A stretch of 64,000 nt of DNA, taken from positions 1 to 64,000 of the forward strand of contig CAZGQS010000004.1 of assembly GCA_964527775.1 (NCBI GenBank), in the 5' to 3' direction. The stretch is from VMCP01 sp964527775. GTDB lineage: Bacteria; Bacteroidota; Bacteroidia; NS11-12g; UBA955. The first letter of the stretch is position 1. Every line of letters starts with the position of its first letter. A program made the position numbers and the translations under genes. This document shows positions 52,741-61,588 of the stretch, one piece after another. The notes under the pieces were generated by a model that saw nothing but the letters and a program-made list of their open reading frames with translations, had not been told where the DNA came from and searched no databases.

Positions 52741-54504
52741 ATGTGTGGAATTGGATTGAGTATAATAAATGAGGCAGCAATTAAAACGCGTGCTTCACTT
52801 ATTGATAGAATTGAACACCGAGGGCCTGATTTTAATAATACGAATGAATTTCATTATAATGTAAAAGAACCTTGCAAACTATTTTCGTTGAGTTTTAGTC
52901 ATCGTCGGCTGGCTATAACTGATTTTTCTAGTTTAGCAAATCAGCCGTTTATTTTAGATGATCAATATGTTATTCTTTTTAATGGTGCAATATTTAATTA
53001 TAAGGAATTAAGAAGTATTCTTGAATCAGACGGAGCTATTTTCATTACTGATTCAGATACAGAGGTTATAATTCAAGGTTTTAAATATTATGGTTTAGAG
53101 ATTTTTAAAAAATTACAAGGAATGTGGTCTATTGTCATTTGGGATAAGCTATGTTCTTCTGTCTATTTCAGCCGAGATCCATTTGGTATAAAACCTTTAT
53201 TTTACTATCATAAAAGTGATGAGTTTTACTGTTTTTCGGAGGTAAAACAAATTCTTGACACTATTAATTTAAATGTAAATGATGAGACCTTATCTTATTT
53301 CTTAAATTATGGTGTGACTAATTTTAGCAATGAAACATTGTTTGAGGGAGTATTTGAGTTTCATCCTGGTTTTATATATGAGTTTAATTTAACTAATCAA
53401 GAATTAGATAAAAAAGAGAAATTGAGCTTTGAGAATATTTCTATTGGGGATGATTACAGTAGTAGTTTGAATCAATCTTTGTCATCAGCATTTAATTCTA
53501 CAGTACCTTTTTCCTTATCAGTCAGTGGGGGATTAGATTCAAGTATACTTGCTTATTTAAGTACTCAAGCATCCAATAAACCGTTTAATAAGAATGTATA
53601 TACCGCTGTTTCCGGTGATTCAAATAACTCGGAGGAAGCATGGGCTGAAACAATCGCGAAGGAGTTAGGTTATAATCTTGTGAAAGTAGAAACGGATTTT
53701 ACTGAGTTTAAAGATTGTCTTCCACTGATTGTATATCATCTCGAAACACCTACTCAATCCATGAGTGCATATTTCAATTATTTTGTTTATCAATCCATGA
53801 AAAAAGACGGCGTGAAAATGTCTTTTTGTGGGCAAGGTGCTGATGAATTATTTGGTGGATATGGACAATTTCATTTTGCTCGATATTTTAAGATTTTACC
53901 AGGGTTTATTACAAATAAATTAGATACTCTGTTGAGTTATTATTGGCGTCCTAAATCTCATACCATTTTAAAGAAGAATAACTCAAATAAAATAGAGCAT
54001 TTTTTTAGAAGGGTAAGGAAACCATTTTTCAATTTGAATTCTCTAATAGATTACTTTATTATGTCAGATCCTTTGCCAAGATATCTACATTGGGAGGATA
54101 GACTGTCAATGGCACATTCAATAGAATCAAGAGTCCCTTTTCTGCAACAGACTATTTATTCAATAGCAAAGAATATACCATGGGAACTTCGATATAACCA
54201 AGGATTTACCAAGTTTATACTAAGGAGAACATATAAGGACAAAATTTCTGATAGAATATTATTTCGGACAGATAAAAAAGGTTTTGCAAATTCAGAACAA
54301 TTCTGGATTATGTCAAAATACACGGAAGAATTCAGAGAATTACTCTTAGAAAATTTGAAATATTTGAGTGATTATATTCATCCAGAATTAGCTTTAAAAG
54401 GTTATGATAAAATGATTTTAAACAAAAAGTACGATCCAATTTATTGGAGAATTATCCAATTAGGAATATGGTATCGAACATTTATTAATAAACAACTAAT
54501 CTAA
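52741..54504 (+). CDS. AsnB-like glutamine-hydrolysing amidotransferase
   Basis: A 587-aa glutamine-dependent asparagine synthetase relative. Cys2 follows the initiator Met (MCGIGLS), forming the N-terminal nucleophile glutaminase; HRRLAITD and LFNGAIFNYKEL fit the same domain (residues 1-~200). The synthetase half has the pyrophosphate loop SVSGGLDSS near residue 262 and CGQGADELFGGYGQF. In polysaccharide loci such enzymes often amidate a uronic acid carboxylate rather than aspartate, a role that fits the uronic-acid genes in this window, but it is inference. It lies 6 bp after the polymerase gene and 2 bp before a deacetylase-like gene. Confidence 0.9.
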   Translation: MCGIGLSIINEAAIKTRASLIDRIEHRGPDFNNTNEFHYNVKEPCKLFSLSFSHRRLAITDFSSLANQPFILDDQYVILFNGAIFNYKELRSILESDGAIFITDSDTEVIIQGFKYYGLEIFKKLQGMWSIVIWDKLCSSVYFSRDPFGIKPLFYYHKSDEFYCFSEVKQILDTINLNVNDETLSYFLNYGVTNFSNETLFEGVFEFHPGFIYEFNLTNQELDKKEKLSFENISIGDDYSSSLNQSLSSAFNSTVPFSLSVSGGLDSSILAYLSTQASNKPFNKNVYTAVSGDSNNSEEAWAETIAKELGYNLVKVETDFTEFKDCLPLIVYHLETPTQSMSAYFNYFVYQSMKKDGVKMSFCGQGADELFGGYGQFHFARYFKILPGFITNKLDTLLSYYWRPKSHTILKKNNSNKIEHFFRRVRKPFFNLNSLIDYFIMSDPLPRYLHWEDRLSMAHSIESRVPFLQQTIYSIAKNIPWELRYNQGFTKFILRRTYKDKISDRILFRTDKKGFANSEQFWIMSKYTEEFRELLLENLKYLSDYIHPELALKGYDKMILNKKYDPIYWRIIQLGIWYRTFINKQLI

Positions 54505-54506
54505 TT

Positions 54507-55601
54507 TTGAAAATAAACCATATTGTATTTGAATCAGACGATTGGGGAAGCTTGAGGCTAGAGAATCCTAATACTCTCAATAAACTTCAAGAAGCTAACA
54601 TACCTACTCATACCTGCGGAGCAGGTTTCTTTAATGAATTTGATACCTTGGAGTCATCGGAGGATATTAAATTGCTATCTGAAGTTTTGTGTCAACACAG
54701 TAATAATCAAAGCACGCCTAAATTTACTTTTCTACAACTGACGTCAAATCCAGATTTTGATAAAATTAGAGAATCAAATTTCACAATATATTCTAATCAT
54801 TCAATTGAAGTTGATTATGAGAATTATGGTGATTCAAATTATCTCAACAATTTAAAGGATTTAGTTAATAAGAATTTAATTTCTTTAGAGTTCCATGGTC
54901 GTGAGCATCTGAATGTACCAGTTTGGATGAGGTATCTTAAACAACAAGACGAGCAAACCCTTAGTGCATTTGATTTAAAATACTGGGGTTATGACAACAG
55001 CAATAAATACTCTGTGTTTTATAATTCAGCTTATGATGTAGAGTTTCAAGAGGATATTCCAAGTTATATTGACATTTTAGTAGATGGGATTGAGAAATTC
55101 AAAGAGCTTTTTGGGATTCAGCCTATTTATTTTGTTCCTCCAACAGGCGGTATGAATTCAGCGTATCTAAAGCCTTTAGCCGAGAATGGAATAAAGTTGG
55201 TGCATTCTGCTCGAATTCATATAGATAGTTTGGGAGAAGGTAAAAAGAAGAAGCTCTTCAGAATTCCAGGATCAAAGAATAAATTCGGACAGAGATTTAT
55301 CAAAAGAAACTGCTTTTTTGAGCCGGCTGATAACTCTAGAGACTGGGTTACATCTTGTTTGTCTGAAATTGAACATGCGTTTAAGTATGATCAACCCGCT
55401 GTAATTTCTACACATAGAGTAAATTATGTAGGGAGGATTAGTAAGGACAATAGACAAAATGGTTTGGATAAATTATCTGAATTATTGATTGAAATTAATA
55501 AAAGATGGCCTGAGGTCAATTTTGTTCATACAAAAGATTTATTCCAATACTATGAAAATAGACAATGGAATTTGAAACAATTAATGGGAATCATTAAATA
55601 G
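54507..55601 (+). CDS. NodB-like polysaccharide deacetylase relative, copy 1
   Basis: A 364-aa protein, cytoplasmic by lack of any signal peptide. It looks like a diverged carbohydrate esterase family 4 (NodB) barrel: residues S10-D11-D12 (SDDWGS) match the TFDDG motif, H130-x3-H134 (HGREH) matches the metal-binding HSxxH motif, and STH303 matches the final LxH motif. The usual RxPY arginine is not seen; FVPPTGG occupies that place. It would deacetylate an N-acetylated sugar donor or lipid-linked intermediate. It starts with TTG 2 bp after the AsnB-like gene and is followed by a related copy 1 bp later. Confidence 0.68.
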   Translation: MKINHIVFESDDWGSLRLENPNTLNKLQEANIPTHTCGAGFFNEFDTLESSEDIKLLSEVLCQHSNNQSTPKFTFLQLTSNPDFDKIRESNFTIYSNHSIEVDYENYGDSNYLNNLKDLVNKNLISLEFHGREHLNVPVWMRYLKQQDEQTLSAFDLKYWGYDNSNKYSVFYNSAYDVEFQEDIPSYIDILVDGIEKFKELFGIQPIYFVPPTGGMNSAYLKPLAENGIKLVHSARIHIDSLGEGKKKKLFRIPGSKNKFGQRFIKRNCFFEPADNSRDWVTSCLSEIEHAFKYDQPAVISTHRVNYVGRISKDNRQNGLDKLSELLIEINKRWPEVNFVHTKDLFQYYENRQWNLKQLMGIIK

Positions 55602-55602
55602 A

Positions 55603-56673
55603 TTGACTAAACCTTTAATTGTTTTTCAGTCAGATGATTGGGGTTCTCAAAGAATTCCTCGAAACGTAGATTCTAGAATCAAGTTAGATTATCAAAATGA
55701 ATTTATTCAATATGACACGTTAGAAGATCATACTGATTTAGAATACCTGAAGGATGCAATAGAGAGTCTAAATGTTCAATTTACATTAAATATTGTTTCA
55801 GGAAATCCTCATTTTGAAAAAATAAAGGAAAATAACTTCCATGAGTATTATGTTAAGGATTTAAATGAGAGTTATTTATACTATGGATTTAATCAAAATT
55901 TAATAAATGAACACTGGATCAAAATTTTAAATTCAGATGTTTTTGATTTACAATTTCACAGTAGAGAACATGTAAATTCTACATTGTGGTTGAAAGCACT
56001 TCAGAATAATGATTCATTAGCAAAAGCGGCATTTGATTTGGGTTTCTGGGGACTTTCAACTGATTACACAAAGAAAAAAAAGAAAAGTTTCATGGCTACC
56101 TGGGATGAAAATCCAAATGAGACACATCAATTAAATTTTGTTGAGGGGTTAAAGTTGTTTCAAGAGTATTTCAAAATTCAACCGTTTTCATTCGCACCGA
56201 ATAATTATATTTTTCCGATAGGTAATTTAAATTTTTTGGAGAACCACGGAATTAAATCTATCCAAGGTAGAGAGTATTTAATTCAACCCCAATTCAGTCA
56301 GATTCTTAAGTATAGAAAAAAAGTCCCAAGAAAAATGGGTGGTACAGAAAAAGGGTCCAAGAATTTGATTTCCATTGTAAGAAATGTTCAATTTGAGCCA
56401 TCGAAAGACCTGTTTTCACTCCATCAAAATCGTGTATTTACCCCTCAGATTGAGTCAGCATCCAAACAAATTGAAACAGCAATAAAACAAGGATTACCCG
56501 TTGTAATTGATACGCACAGAGTCAATTACGTGGGGGGAAGAAGTGAGAAGAATCGAGAATACGGATTTGCACAACTTAAAGAATTGGTTGGGAGAATTCA
56601 TTATAATTACCCTGATGCCGAATTTATTTCAACCTCTGAATTAACAAATAGATTAAATGCGATTTATCAATAA
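55603..56673 (+). CDS. NodB-like polysaccharide deacetylase relative, copy 2
   Basis: A 356-aa paralogue of the gene before it, sharing SDDWGS at residues 10-15, REHVNS after an exact HSxxH (H119-H123, HSREH), and DTHRVNYVG near residue 303-311. The middle portions have diverged widely (a basic KKKKK run here, at about residue 160, has no match in copy 1), so the two copies probably act on different substrates or positions. There is no signal peptide. It begins with TTG directly after the stop of copy 1 and overlaps the next gene by 17 bp. Confidence 0.68.
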   Translation: MTKPLIVFQSDDWGSQRIPRNVDSRIKLDYQNEFIQYDTLEDHTDLEYLKDAIESLNVQFTLNIVSGNPHFEKIKENNFHEYYVKDLNESYLYYGFNQNLINEHWIKILNSDVFDLQFHSREHVNSTLWLKALQNNDSLAKAAFDLGFWGLSTDYTKKKKKSFMATWDENPNETHQLNFVEGLKLFQEYFKIQPFSFAPNNYIFPIGNLNFLENHGIKSIQGREYLIQPQFSQILKYRKKVPRKMGGTEKGSKNLISIVRNVQFEPSKDLFSLHQNRVFTPQIESASKQIETAIKQGLPVVIDTHRVNYVGGRSEKNREYGFAQLKELVGRIHYNYPDAEFISTSELTNRLNAIYQ

Positions 56674-57760
56674 ATATTTAAGAAATTTAGCTCCATATAA
56701 AGTAGCATCACATAAAATTTGGGAAGTAGAACCAATCGAGAGAACTCAAATTTTGAAGTTAGATTGGAATGAAGCCACAGTTCCGCCCTCGCCAAATGTA
56801 CAAAACAGACTTCGTCAAGTTATTGAGCAAACAGACACTTATTTTTTATACCCTAGCACACACAACAAGAAAATATTAGGATTATTATCTGCCTATACCG
56901 GACTTTCGGAGGGTAAGATCCAATATTTTGCGAGTTCGGATGCTGCACATGAATATCTTGTGAGAACGTATGTTTCAGCGGGTGATCCCATATTAATTTT
57001 AGGACCAACCTATGATAATTTTAGATTGTCAAGTGAAACTCAAGGCGCTACAATTTATTATCATGATTTAGATGATGGATTTGTTTGGAATTTAACTTCG
57101 TTAATTAATACTATAAATAGAGTAAGACCATCGTTACTATATATATGTAACCCAAACAATCCTACGGGTAATCTAATTCCCAGAACGGATATTGAAAAGC
57201 TTCTTAGCGAATACCCAGATGTAGTAATATTGATAGATGAGGCCTACTTCGAATTTAGCGGTGGAACGGTAATGGATTTGGTGGACCAGTATCAGAATTT
57301 ATTTGTATCGAGAACATTTTCAAAGGCGTTTGCAATTGCGAATTTTAGGGCAGGGTATATTCTGTCGCACGAAGAAAACATAGCTCAAATATCTAAAATA
57401 AAGAATCCTAAGAATTTCACCACTTTTACTCAAGAGGCTGTAATTGGTGTTCTGGAGGATATTGATTATATGAAGAATTTTGTTGCGGAGGTGAATTCGG
57501 CAAAGGAATATTTCTCGGAGAAATTGAATGAATTGAATTCAGTTTCTCGGGTTTATAAAAGTGCTGGTAATTTTGTTTTAGTTCAGTTCAATTCTGTTGA
57601 AATTAAGAATCAGCTCTTTGAATACTTGTCAAATCAAAATATTTATACTCGAAATTTAACTCATCATCCTAATTTGGAGAAGTGCTTAAGGGTAACCATT
57701 GGTACGATGATTCAAATGGAGCGTGTAGTAAATTCGATGATTCAATTTGAAGCACAATAA
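56657..57760 (+). CDS. HisC-like class I/II PLP aminotransferase
   Basis: A 367-aa fold-type I aminotransferase similar to histidinol-phosphate aminotransferase. It has LDWNEATVPPSP (HisC-like N-terminus), ASSDAAHEYLVRTYV, YICNPNNPTGNLIP (PLP-binding Asn), LIDEAYFEF (Asp and Tyr to PLP) and the Schiff-base lysine in SRTFSKAFAIANFRAGY. No his genes are near, so it likely aminates a phosphorylated keto compound for the polysaccharide; together with the next gene, a phosphatase, it could make an amino alcohol. That scheme is inference. ATG start, overlapping copy 2 of the deacetylase-like gene by 17 bp. Confidence 0.85.
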   Translation: MRFINKYLRNLAPYKVASHKIWEVEPIERTQILKLDWNEATVPPSPNVQNRLRQVIEQTDTYFLYPSTHNKKILGLLSAYTGLSEGKIQYFASSDAAHEYLVRTYVSAGDPILILGPTYDNFRLSSETQGATIYYHDLDDGFVWNLTSLINTINRVRPSLLYICNPNNPTGNLIPRTDIEKLLSEYPDVVILIDEAYFEFSGGTVMDLVDQYQNLFVSRTFSKAFAIANFRAGYILSHEENIAQISKIKNPKNFTTFTQEAVIGVLEDIDYMKNFVAEVNSAKEYFSEKLNELNSVSRVYKSAGNFVLVQFNSVEIKNQLFEYLSNQNIYTRNLTHHPNLEKCLRVTIGTMIQMERVVNSMIQFEAQ

Positions 57761-58415
57761 AGTTACTATTTTTGATTTTTGTGAAACATTAGTTGATATA
57801 CAGTCGGCAGATGCATTTGTGGATTTCGTTATGTCTGATAGAGAAGTTCCTAATAATTTTTTTCGTGTTTCTTATTTCAAATTTGTCAAATTACTTGTAT
57901 GGTTAAGATTTTTTGCCATTCTGAAGTTGATCATTCGAGATAATAGTTTGGAGAAAGCGATGAGGTTATACTCACTTAAAGGATTAACGAAACAATATTT
58001 AGAAAGTAAGACCGATAAATTTATAGTCAAACTGAATGATTTAAGAATTATTCCAATTTGGAATATTTTACAGAATAGTTTGGATAGTGAAGATTCTGTG
58101 ATTATCTGTTCCGGGGGATATGATATCTATTTAAAAAATATGTTCTTGGGTATGGATGTCAGTTTAGAATGTACGGAGTTTTCCTATAAGGAAAATCGAT
58201 TTACAGGATTTTGGAAAGGAACTGATTGTTTGGGTAGTGAAAAAAGTAGAAGGCTGGAGAAGTTAAAACGTCCCCAAGAAGCTAAAGAAATAACAGTTTA
58301 CACAGATTCGTCGACAGATTTACCGCTGTTGAAATTGGCCACGAAAGGAGTAGTAGTGGGTAAAGGTAATTGTCCTAAATGGGCAATGGAATTTGATTAT
58401 TTGAAATGGGCATGA
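57747..58415 (+). CDS. HAD-family phosphatase (SerB-like) with Cys at the general-acid position
   Basis: A 222-aa haloacid-dehalogenase protein with the helical cap type of phosphoserine phosphatase. Motif I is FDFCETL: D10 is the nucleophile, but the second Asp (D+2) is Cys12. Motif II is ICSGGYD, motif III the basic KSRRLEKLK, and motif IV YTDSSTDLPLL with the metal-binding acids. The D-to-C change would weaken leaving-group protonation, yet the other motifs are intact. It may remove phosphate from the product of the adjacent aminotransferase. The start is TTG, inside the last codons of that gene; the stop overlaps the next ATG (ATGA). Confidence 0.78.
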   Translation: MKHNKVTIFDFCETLVDIQSADAFVDFVMSDREVPNNFFRVSYFKFVKLLVWLRFFAILKLIIRDNSLEKAMRLYSLKGLTKQYLESKTDKFIVKLNDLRIIPIWNILQNSLDSEDSVIICSGGYDIYLKNMFLGMDVSLECTEFSYKENRFTGFWKGTDCLGSEKSRRLEKLKRPQEAKEITVYTDSSTDLPLLKLATKGVVVGKGNCPKWAMEFDYLKWA

Positions 58416-59335
58416 GAGATTTAAGATATTTTGGAGTTATAGGTTTTGAAGTGGGTTTGATTTTTGCAAAGATCAAAAATTTCATCTTGTATAATTGGAA
58501 CAGTGATATAAAATACCTTACAAAAAGATTTGAATATGCACATAATTATTCATTAAATATTAGTAAACCTAGATCCTTAAATGAAAAATTACAGTGGCTA
58601 AAATTAAATGATAAGAGGCAAATTTTGGTTCAGCATGCAGACAAATTAGCTGTAAGAGATTATGTGCGCAATCAATTTGGAGAAGACTATTTAATTCCGC
58701 TTTTTAATGTATTTAAGAGTTACAAGGAAATCAAAATAGAGAATCTTCCAGATGAACCTTTTATTATAAAAACCACGCATGATTCTGGTAATTTTCATAT
58801 TGTAAAAGATAAATTTCAGGCGAATTGGAATATAATTAAAGCAGACATGCACTGGGCATTAAGGAGAAATTATTATTGGATAGATAGAGAGTGGCAGTAT
58901 GGGGAAATTGAACCTAAGATTATCGTTGAAAAATTGCTTCAAGATGAAGGTAAGATACCCAATGATTATAAATTCAATTGTTTTAACGGTAAAGTTGAAT
59001 TTATTTATGTAAGTGTAGATAGAGAAGGAATCAATAAAAGAAATATTTATTCTAGAGATTGGGAACCACTTTTATTTACATGGGCAAAAAAATACAAGAA
59101 CCATAAAGAGCTAAGAGGACCTGAGATTGAGCCTCCATTGAATTTTGAGAGAATGATAGAAATTGCGGAAAAGGTTGCTGAAAATTATGATTATGTGAGG
59201 GTAGACTTGTACAACATCAATGGTCATATTTACTTCGGTGAGATAACCCATTGTCATGGCGGTGGTTTTGATCAGATTCAACCTGAGGATTGGGATTTTA
59301 GATTGGGCGAGAAATTGAAAATTGGAACAAGGTAA
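58412..59335 (+). CDS. TupA-like ATP-grasp ligase
   Basis: A protein of about 307 aa resembling the TupA-like ATP-grasp family (teichuronopeptide biosynthesis). Characteristic pieces are PRSLNEKLQWLKLNDKR, HADKLAVRDYV, PFIIKTTHDSGNFHIVKD (ATP-binding strand) and DYKFNCFNGKVEFI, with metal-binding acids near VRVDLYNINGHIYFGEITH. The family forms amide bonds between a carboxylate and an amine in surface glycans. With uronic acids made by the ugd product, an amide-linked substituent is plausible but unproven. I choose the ATG at 58412, which overlaps the upstream stop as ATGA; another ATG sits two codons earlier. Confidence 0.75.
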   Translation: MRDLRYFGVIGFEVGLIFAKIKNFILYNWNSDIKYLTKRFEYAHNYSLNISKPRSLNEKLQWLKLNDKRQILVQHADKLAVRDYVRNQFGEDYLIPLFNVFKSYKEIKIENLPDEPFIIKTTHDSGNFHIVKDKFQANWNIIKADMHWALRRNYYWIDREWQYGEIEPKIIVEKLLQDEGKIPNDYKFNCFNGKVEFIYVSVDREGINKRNIYSRDWEPLLFTWAKKYKNHKELRGPEIEPPLNFERMIEIAEKVAENYDYVRVDLYNINGHIYFGEITHCHGGGFDQIQPEDWDFRLGEKLKIGTR

Positions 59336-60404
59336 GAGTATCACCATAGTATTTACCAGTCTTCAAATGACTGGAATTGTAAAGAGCTTGGTAGAGTTAA
59401 CAAATACATTTGTGGCTATGGGTGTTCATGTGGAAGTGATTTGTATTTATAGATTTCCTCATTTCTTTAACTTGCCACATTCTGTTAGAATAAGTGAACC
59501 CAATTTTCTTTATAATCCTAAAAATAAAATCAGCTCATATTTTAAAATCATTCAATTTCTAAGGAAATCATTTAAGAATTCAGAGAATAGTACCATTCTT
59601 TCTTATCACGAATATGCTAATTATTTGGTGTTGCTTTCTGCTTTTGGATTAAAAAAGCGCGTCTTTATTTCGGATAGAGCAAGTCCATACAGGAAAATAT
59701 CACCTCCAGCGGGATGGTTTAGAAAAATAACCTACCATTGGGCTGCTGGAATCATTGCGCAAACTGAGGAAGCTAGATTCATTCAACAAAAAGAGTTTTC
59801 CAGAGTTCCAATTAGGGTGATTCCTAATATTTTATTTGACGTTGAGAAATTAGTTCAACGAAGTTTAGGTGAAAATAAAATAAAGAGAATAGTTTGGGCT
59901 GGCAGATATGAGGCTTTGAAAGGTGTTGAAGATATTATCAATGCATTCGATGCAATAAAAGATGACAATTGGGAGTTGGTGTTGATTGGTAAACAGGAAG
60001 GTGAATATTATAAAACTATTGAATCATTACTAAGTAGAATATCGAATCCTAGAATCATTCAAATAAATTCGACTCCAAACATCACCGAATATTTGTTGAA
60101 GTCGGAAATTTTTGCATTTCCAAGTTATTCTGAGGGATTTCCTAATGCCTTGTTAGAAGCAATGGCTTGCGGATGTGCATGTGTTGCCTATGATTGTAAA
60201 ACAGGCCCTTCGGAGATTATTGAAAATGGGGTGGATGGTATTTTAATCCCTGTAGGTGATATAAATGAATTTAGTATAAAACTAAAAGGGCTAATAGAAT
60301 CAGATAATTTGAGGGGTGATTTGAGGAGTGCTGCAATTCAAAATATTAGAAGATTTTCTCCAAATAAATTGGGCCTTGAATATCATAATTTTTTATTCAG
60401 TTGA
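59322..60404 (+). CDS. GT4 glycosyltransferase
   Basis: A GT-B fold protein of about 360 aa. It has KSITIVFTSLQMTGIVKSLVEL at the N-terminus, IVWAGRYEALKGVEDIINAF in the linker region, and the retaining GT4 donor-binding motif SEGFPNALLEAMACGCACVAYDCKTGPSEII (E-x7-E) near residue 275-300. It adds a sugar to the lipid-linked oligosaccharide on the cytoplasmic face. The apparent start TTG lies inside the end of the ATP-grasp gene (14-bp overlap). The stop overlaps the next gene's TTG. Confidence 0.87.
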   Translation: MEQGKSITIVFTSLQMTGIVKSLVELTNTFVAMGVHVEVICIYRFPHFFNLPHSVRISEPNFLYNPKNKISSYFKIIQFLRKSFKNSENSTILSYHEYANYLVLLSAFGLKKRVFISDRASPYRKISPPAGWFRKITYHWAAGIIAQTEEARFIQQKEFSRVPIRVIPNILFDVEKLVQRSLGENKIKRIVWAGRYEALKGVEDIINAFDAIKDDNWELVLIGKQEGEYYKTIESLLSRISNPRIIQINSTPNITEYLLKSEIFAFPSYSEGFPNALLEAMACGCACVAYDCKTGPSEIIENGVDGILIPVGDINEFSIKLKGLIESDNLRGDLRSAAIQNIRRFSPNKLGLEYHNFLFS

Positions 60405-61588
60405 GTAATAAAATTAAATCAATATTATTTATTTCAGCTTTTGGGAAAGTGACTGAGGAATACAGTAATGACCGTGTTTGTACGTTATATGATAACTTTG
60501 AAACTGAAAATAAGTCTATAGTTATTACGGACTTTGATCATTTGAAAAAGTCCAAGAGATCGGGTAATTTTCAATTGAGAAACGCTCATTATTTACCTGT
60601 TCCTCAATACAAATCTAATATTAGCTTAGGAAGGATTATCAGTCATTGGATTTTTGCTTTTAGATTAAAAGGTTATCTTTATTCGCTCGAGCAAAAACCT
60701 GAAGTAATTTATTGTTTGGTACCAACGCCTTCAAGTTGTTTGATAGCAGGTCAGTTTGCTAAAAAGCATGGAATATTTTTTGTAACAGATGTTATTGATG
60801 TATGGCCAGACGGACTATTTCCGGTAAAGCCAATATTTAATTATCTTAAGACTCTTTTATATCCCTGGAGAATATTATTCAATCAATCTTTGCGTTATTC
60901 TGATTTGATATTTGCAGCAAATTCTAACTATGCTAAAATAGCAAAGACAGCAGTTCATGGTAAAGTCAAAGTTAATAGGGCATTTCTCGGTTCGAGTTCG
61001 ACTAGTACGATAGTGAAATCACAGGATAATAGCCATACAGATTTAATTAAAATTTGTTATGGTGGAAGTTTAGGAAATATTTATGATTTTGATTTAATGT
61101 TTGATGGAATTAATCAAGCTACACAAAAAGGACATAATATTGAATTTTGGATAATTGGGGGTGGAGATTTGGAATCTGAGTTAATTGAGAAATCAAGATT
61201 ATATACCAATTTCCGAACCATTATAACTGGTAAAATATCTTATGATCATTACTTGGCGAAAATGTCTGAATGTCAAATTGGTCTAAATTTATTCAAACCG
61301 AATGAGTTGGTTAGCATGAGTTACAAGTTATACGATTATTTAGCCTGCAATCTTTATGTATTTAATACCCTTCAGGGTGATGCAGAAGAAATTTTGCATG
61401 AGTTTGGAGTTGGTTCACAGGTTAATATAGTTAATTTTGCAACATTATTGATTGATTACCTTGAGCGCAAGGATTTTCCGGAGTTAGAGAAGTTTAGAAA
61501 AGTGAATGAGCAGTTAAACACCGTAACAATTGCGAAAAATATAGAGAACTTAATTAGCTATGAAAAAAATATCTTACAATCCTGTTAA
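60401..61588 (+). CDS. GT4-like glycosyltransferase
   Basis: A 395-aa GT-B fold protein. The opening KSILFISAFGK, the phrase FVTDVIDVWPDGLF (as in WbuB-type transferases), IKICYGGSLGNIYDFDLM and the C-terminal MSYKLYDYLACNLYVFNT place it near GT4. The donor-site acidic motif is weaker than in the previous gene. It probably adds another residue of the repeat. The TTG start forms a TTGA junction with the stop of the upstream gene, a sign of translational coupling. Its end overlaps the dioxygenase-like gene by 29 bp. Confidence 0.8.
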   Translation: MSNKIKSILFISAFGKVTEEYSNDRVCTLYDNFETENKSIVITDFDHLKKSKRSGNFQLRNAHYLPVPQYKSNISLGRIISHWIFAFRLKGYLYSLEQKPEVIYCLVPTPSSCLIAGQFAKKHGIFFVTDVIDVWPDGLFPVKPIFNYLKTLLYPWRILFNQSLRYSDLIFAANSNYAKIAKTAVHGKVKVNRAFLGSSSTSTIVKSQDNSHTDLIKICYGGSLGNIYDFDLMFDGINQATQKGHNIEFWIIGGGDLESELIEKSRLYTNFRTIITGKISYDHYLAKMSECQIGLNLFKPNELVSMSYKLYDYLACNLYVFNTLQGDAEEILHEFGVGSQVNIVNFATLLIDYLERKDFPELEKFRKVNEQLNTVTIAKNIENLISYEKNILQSC

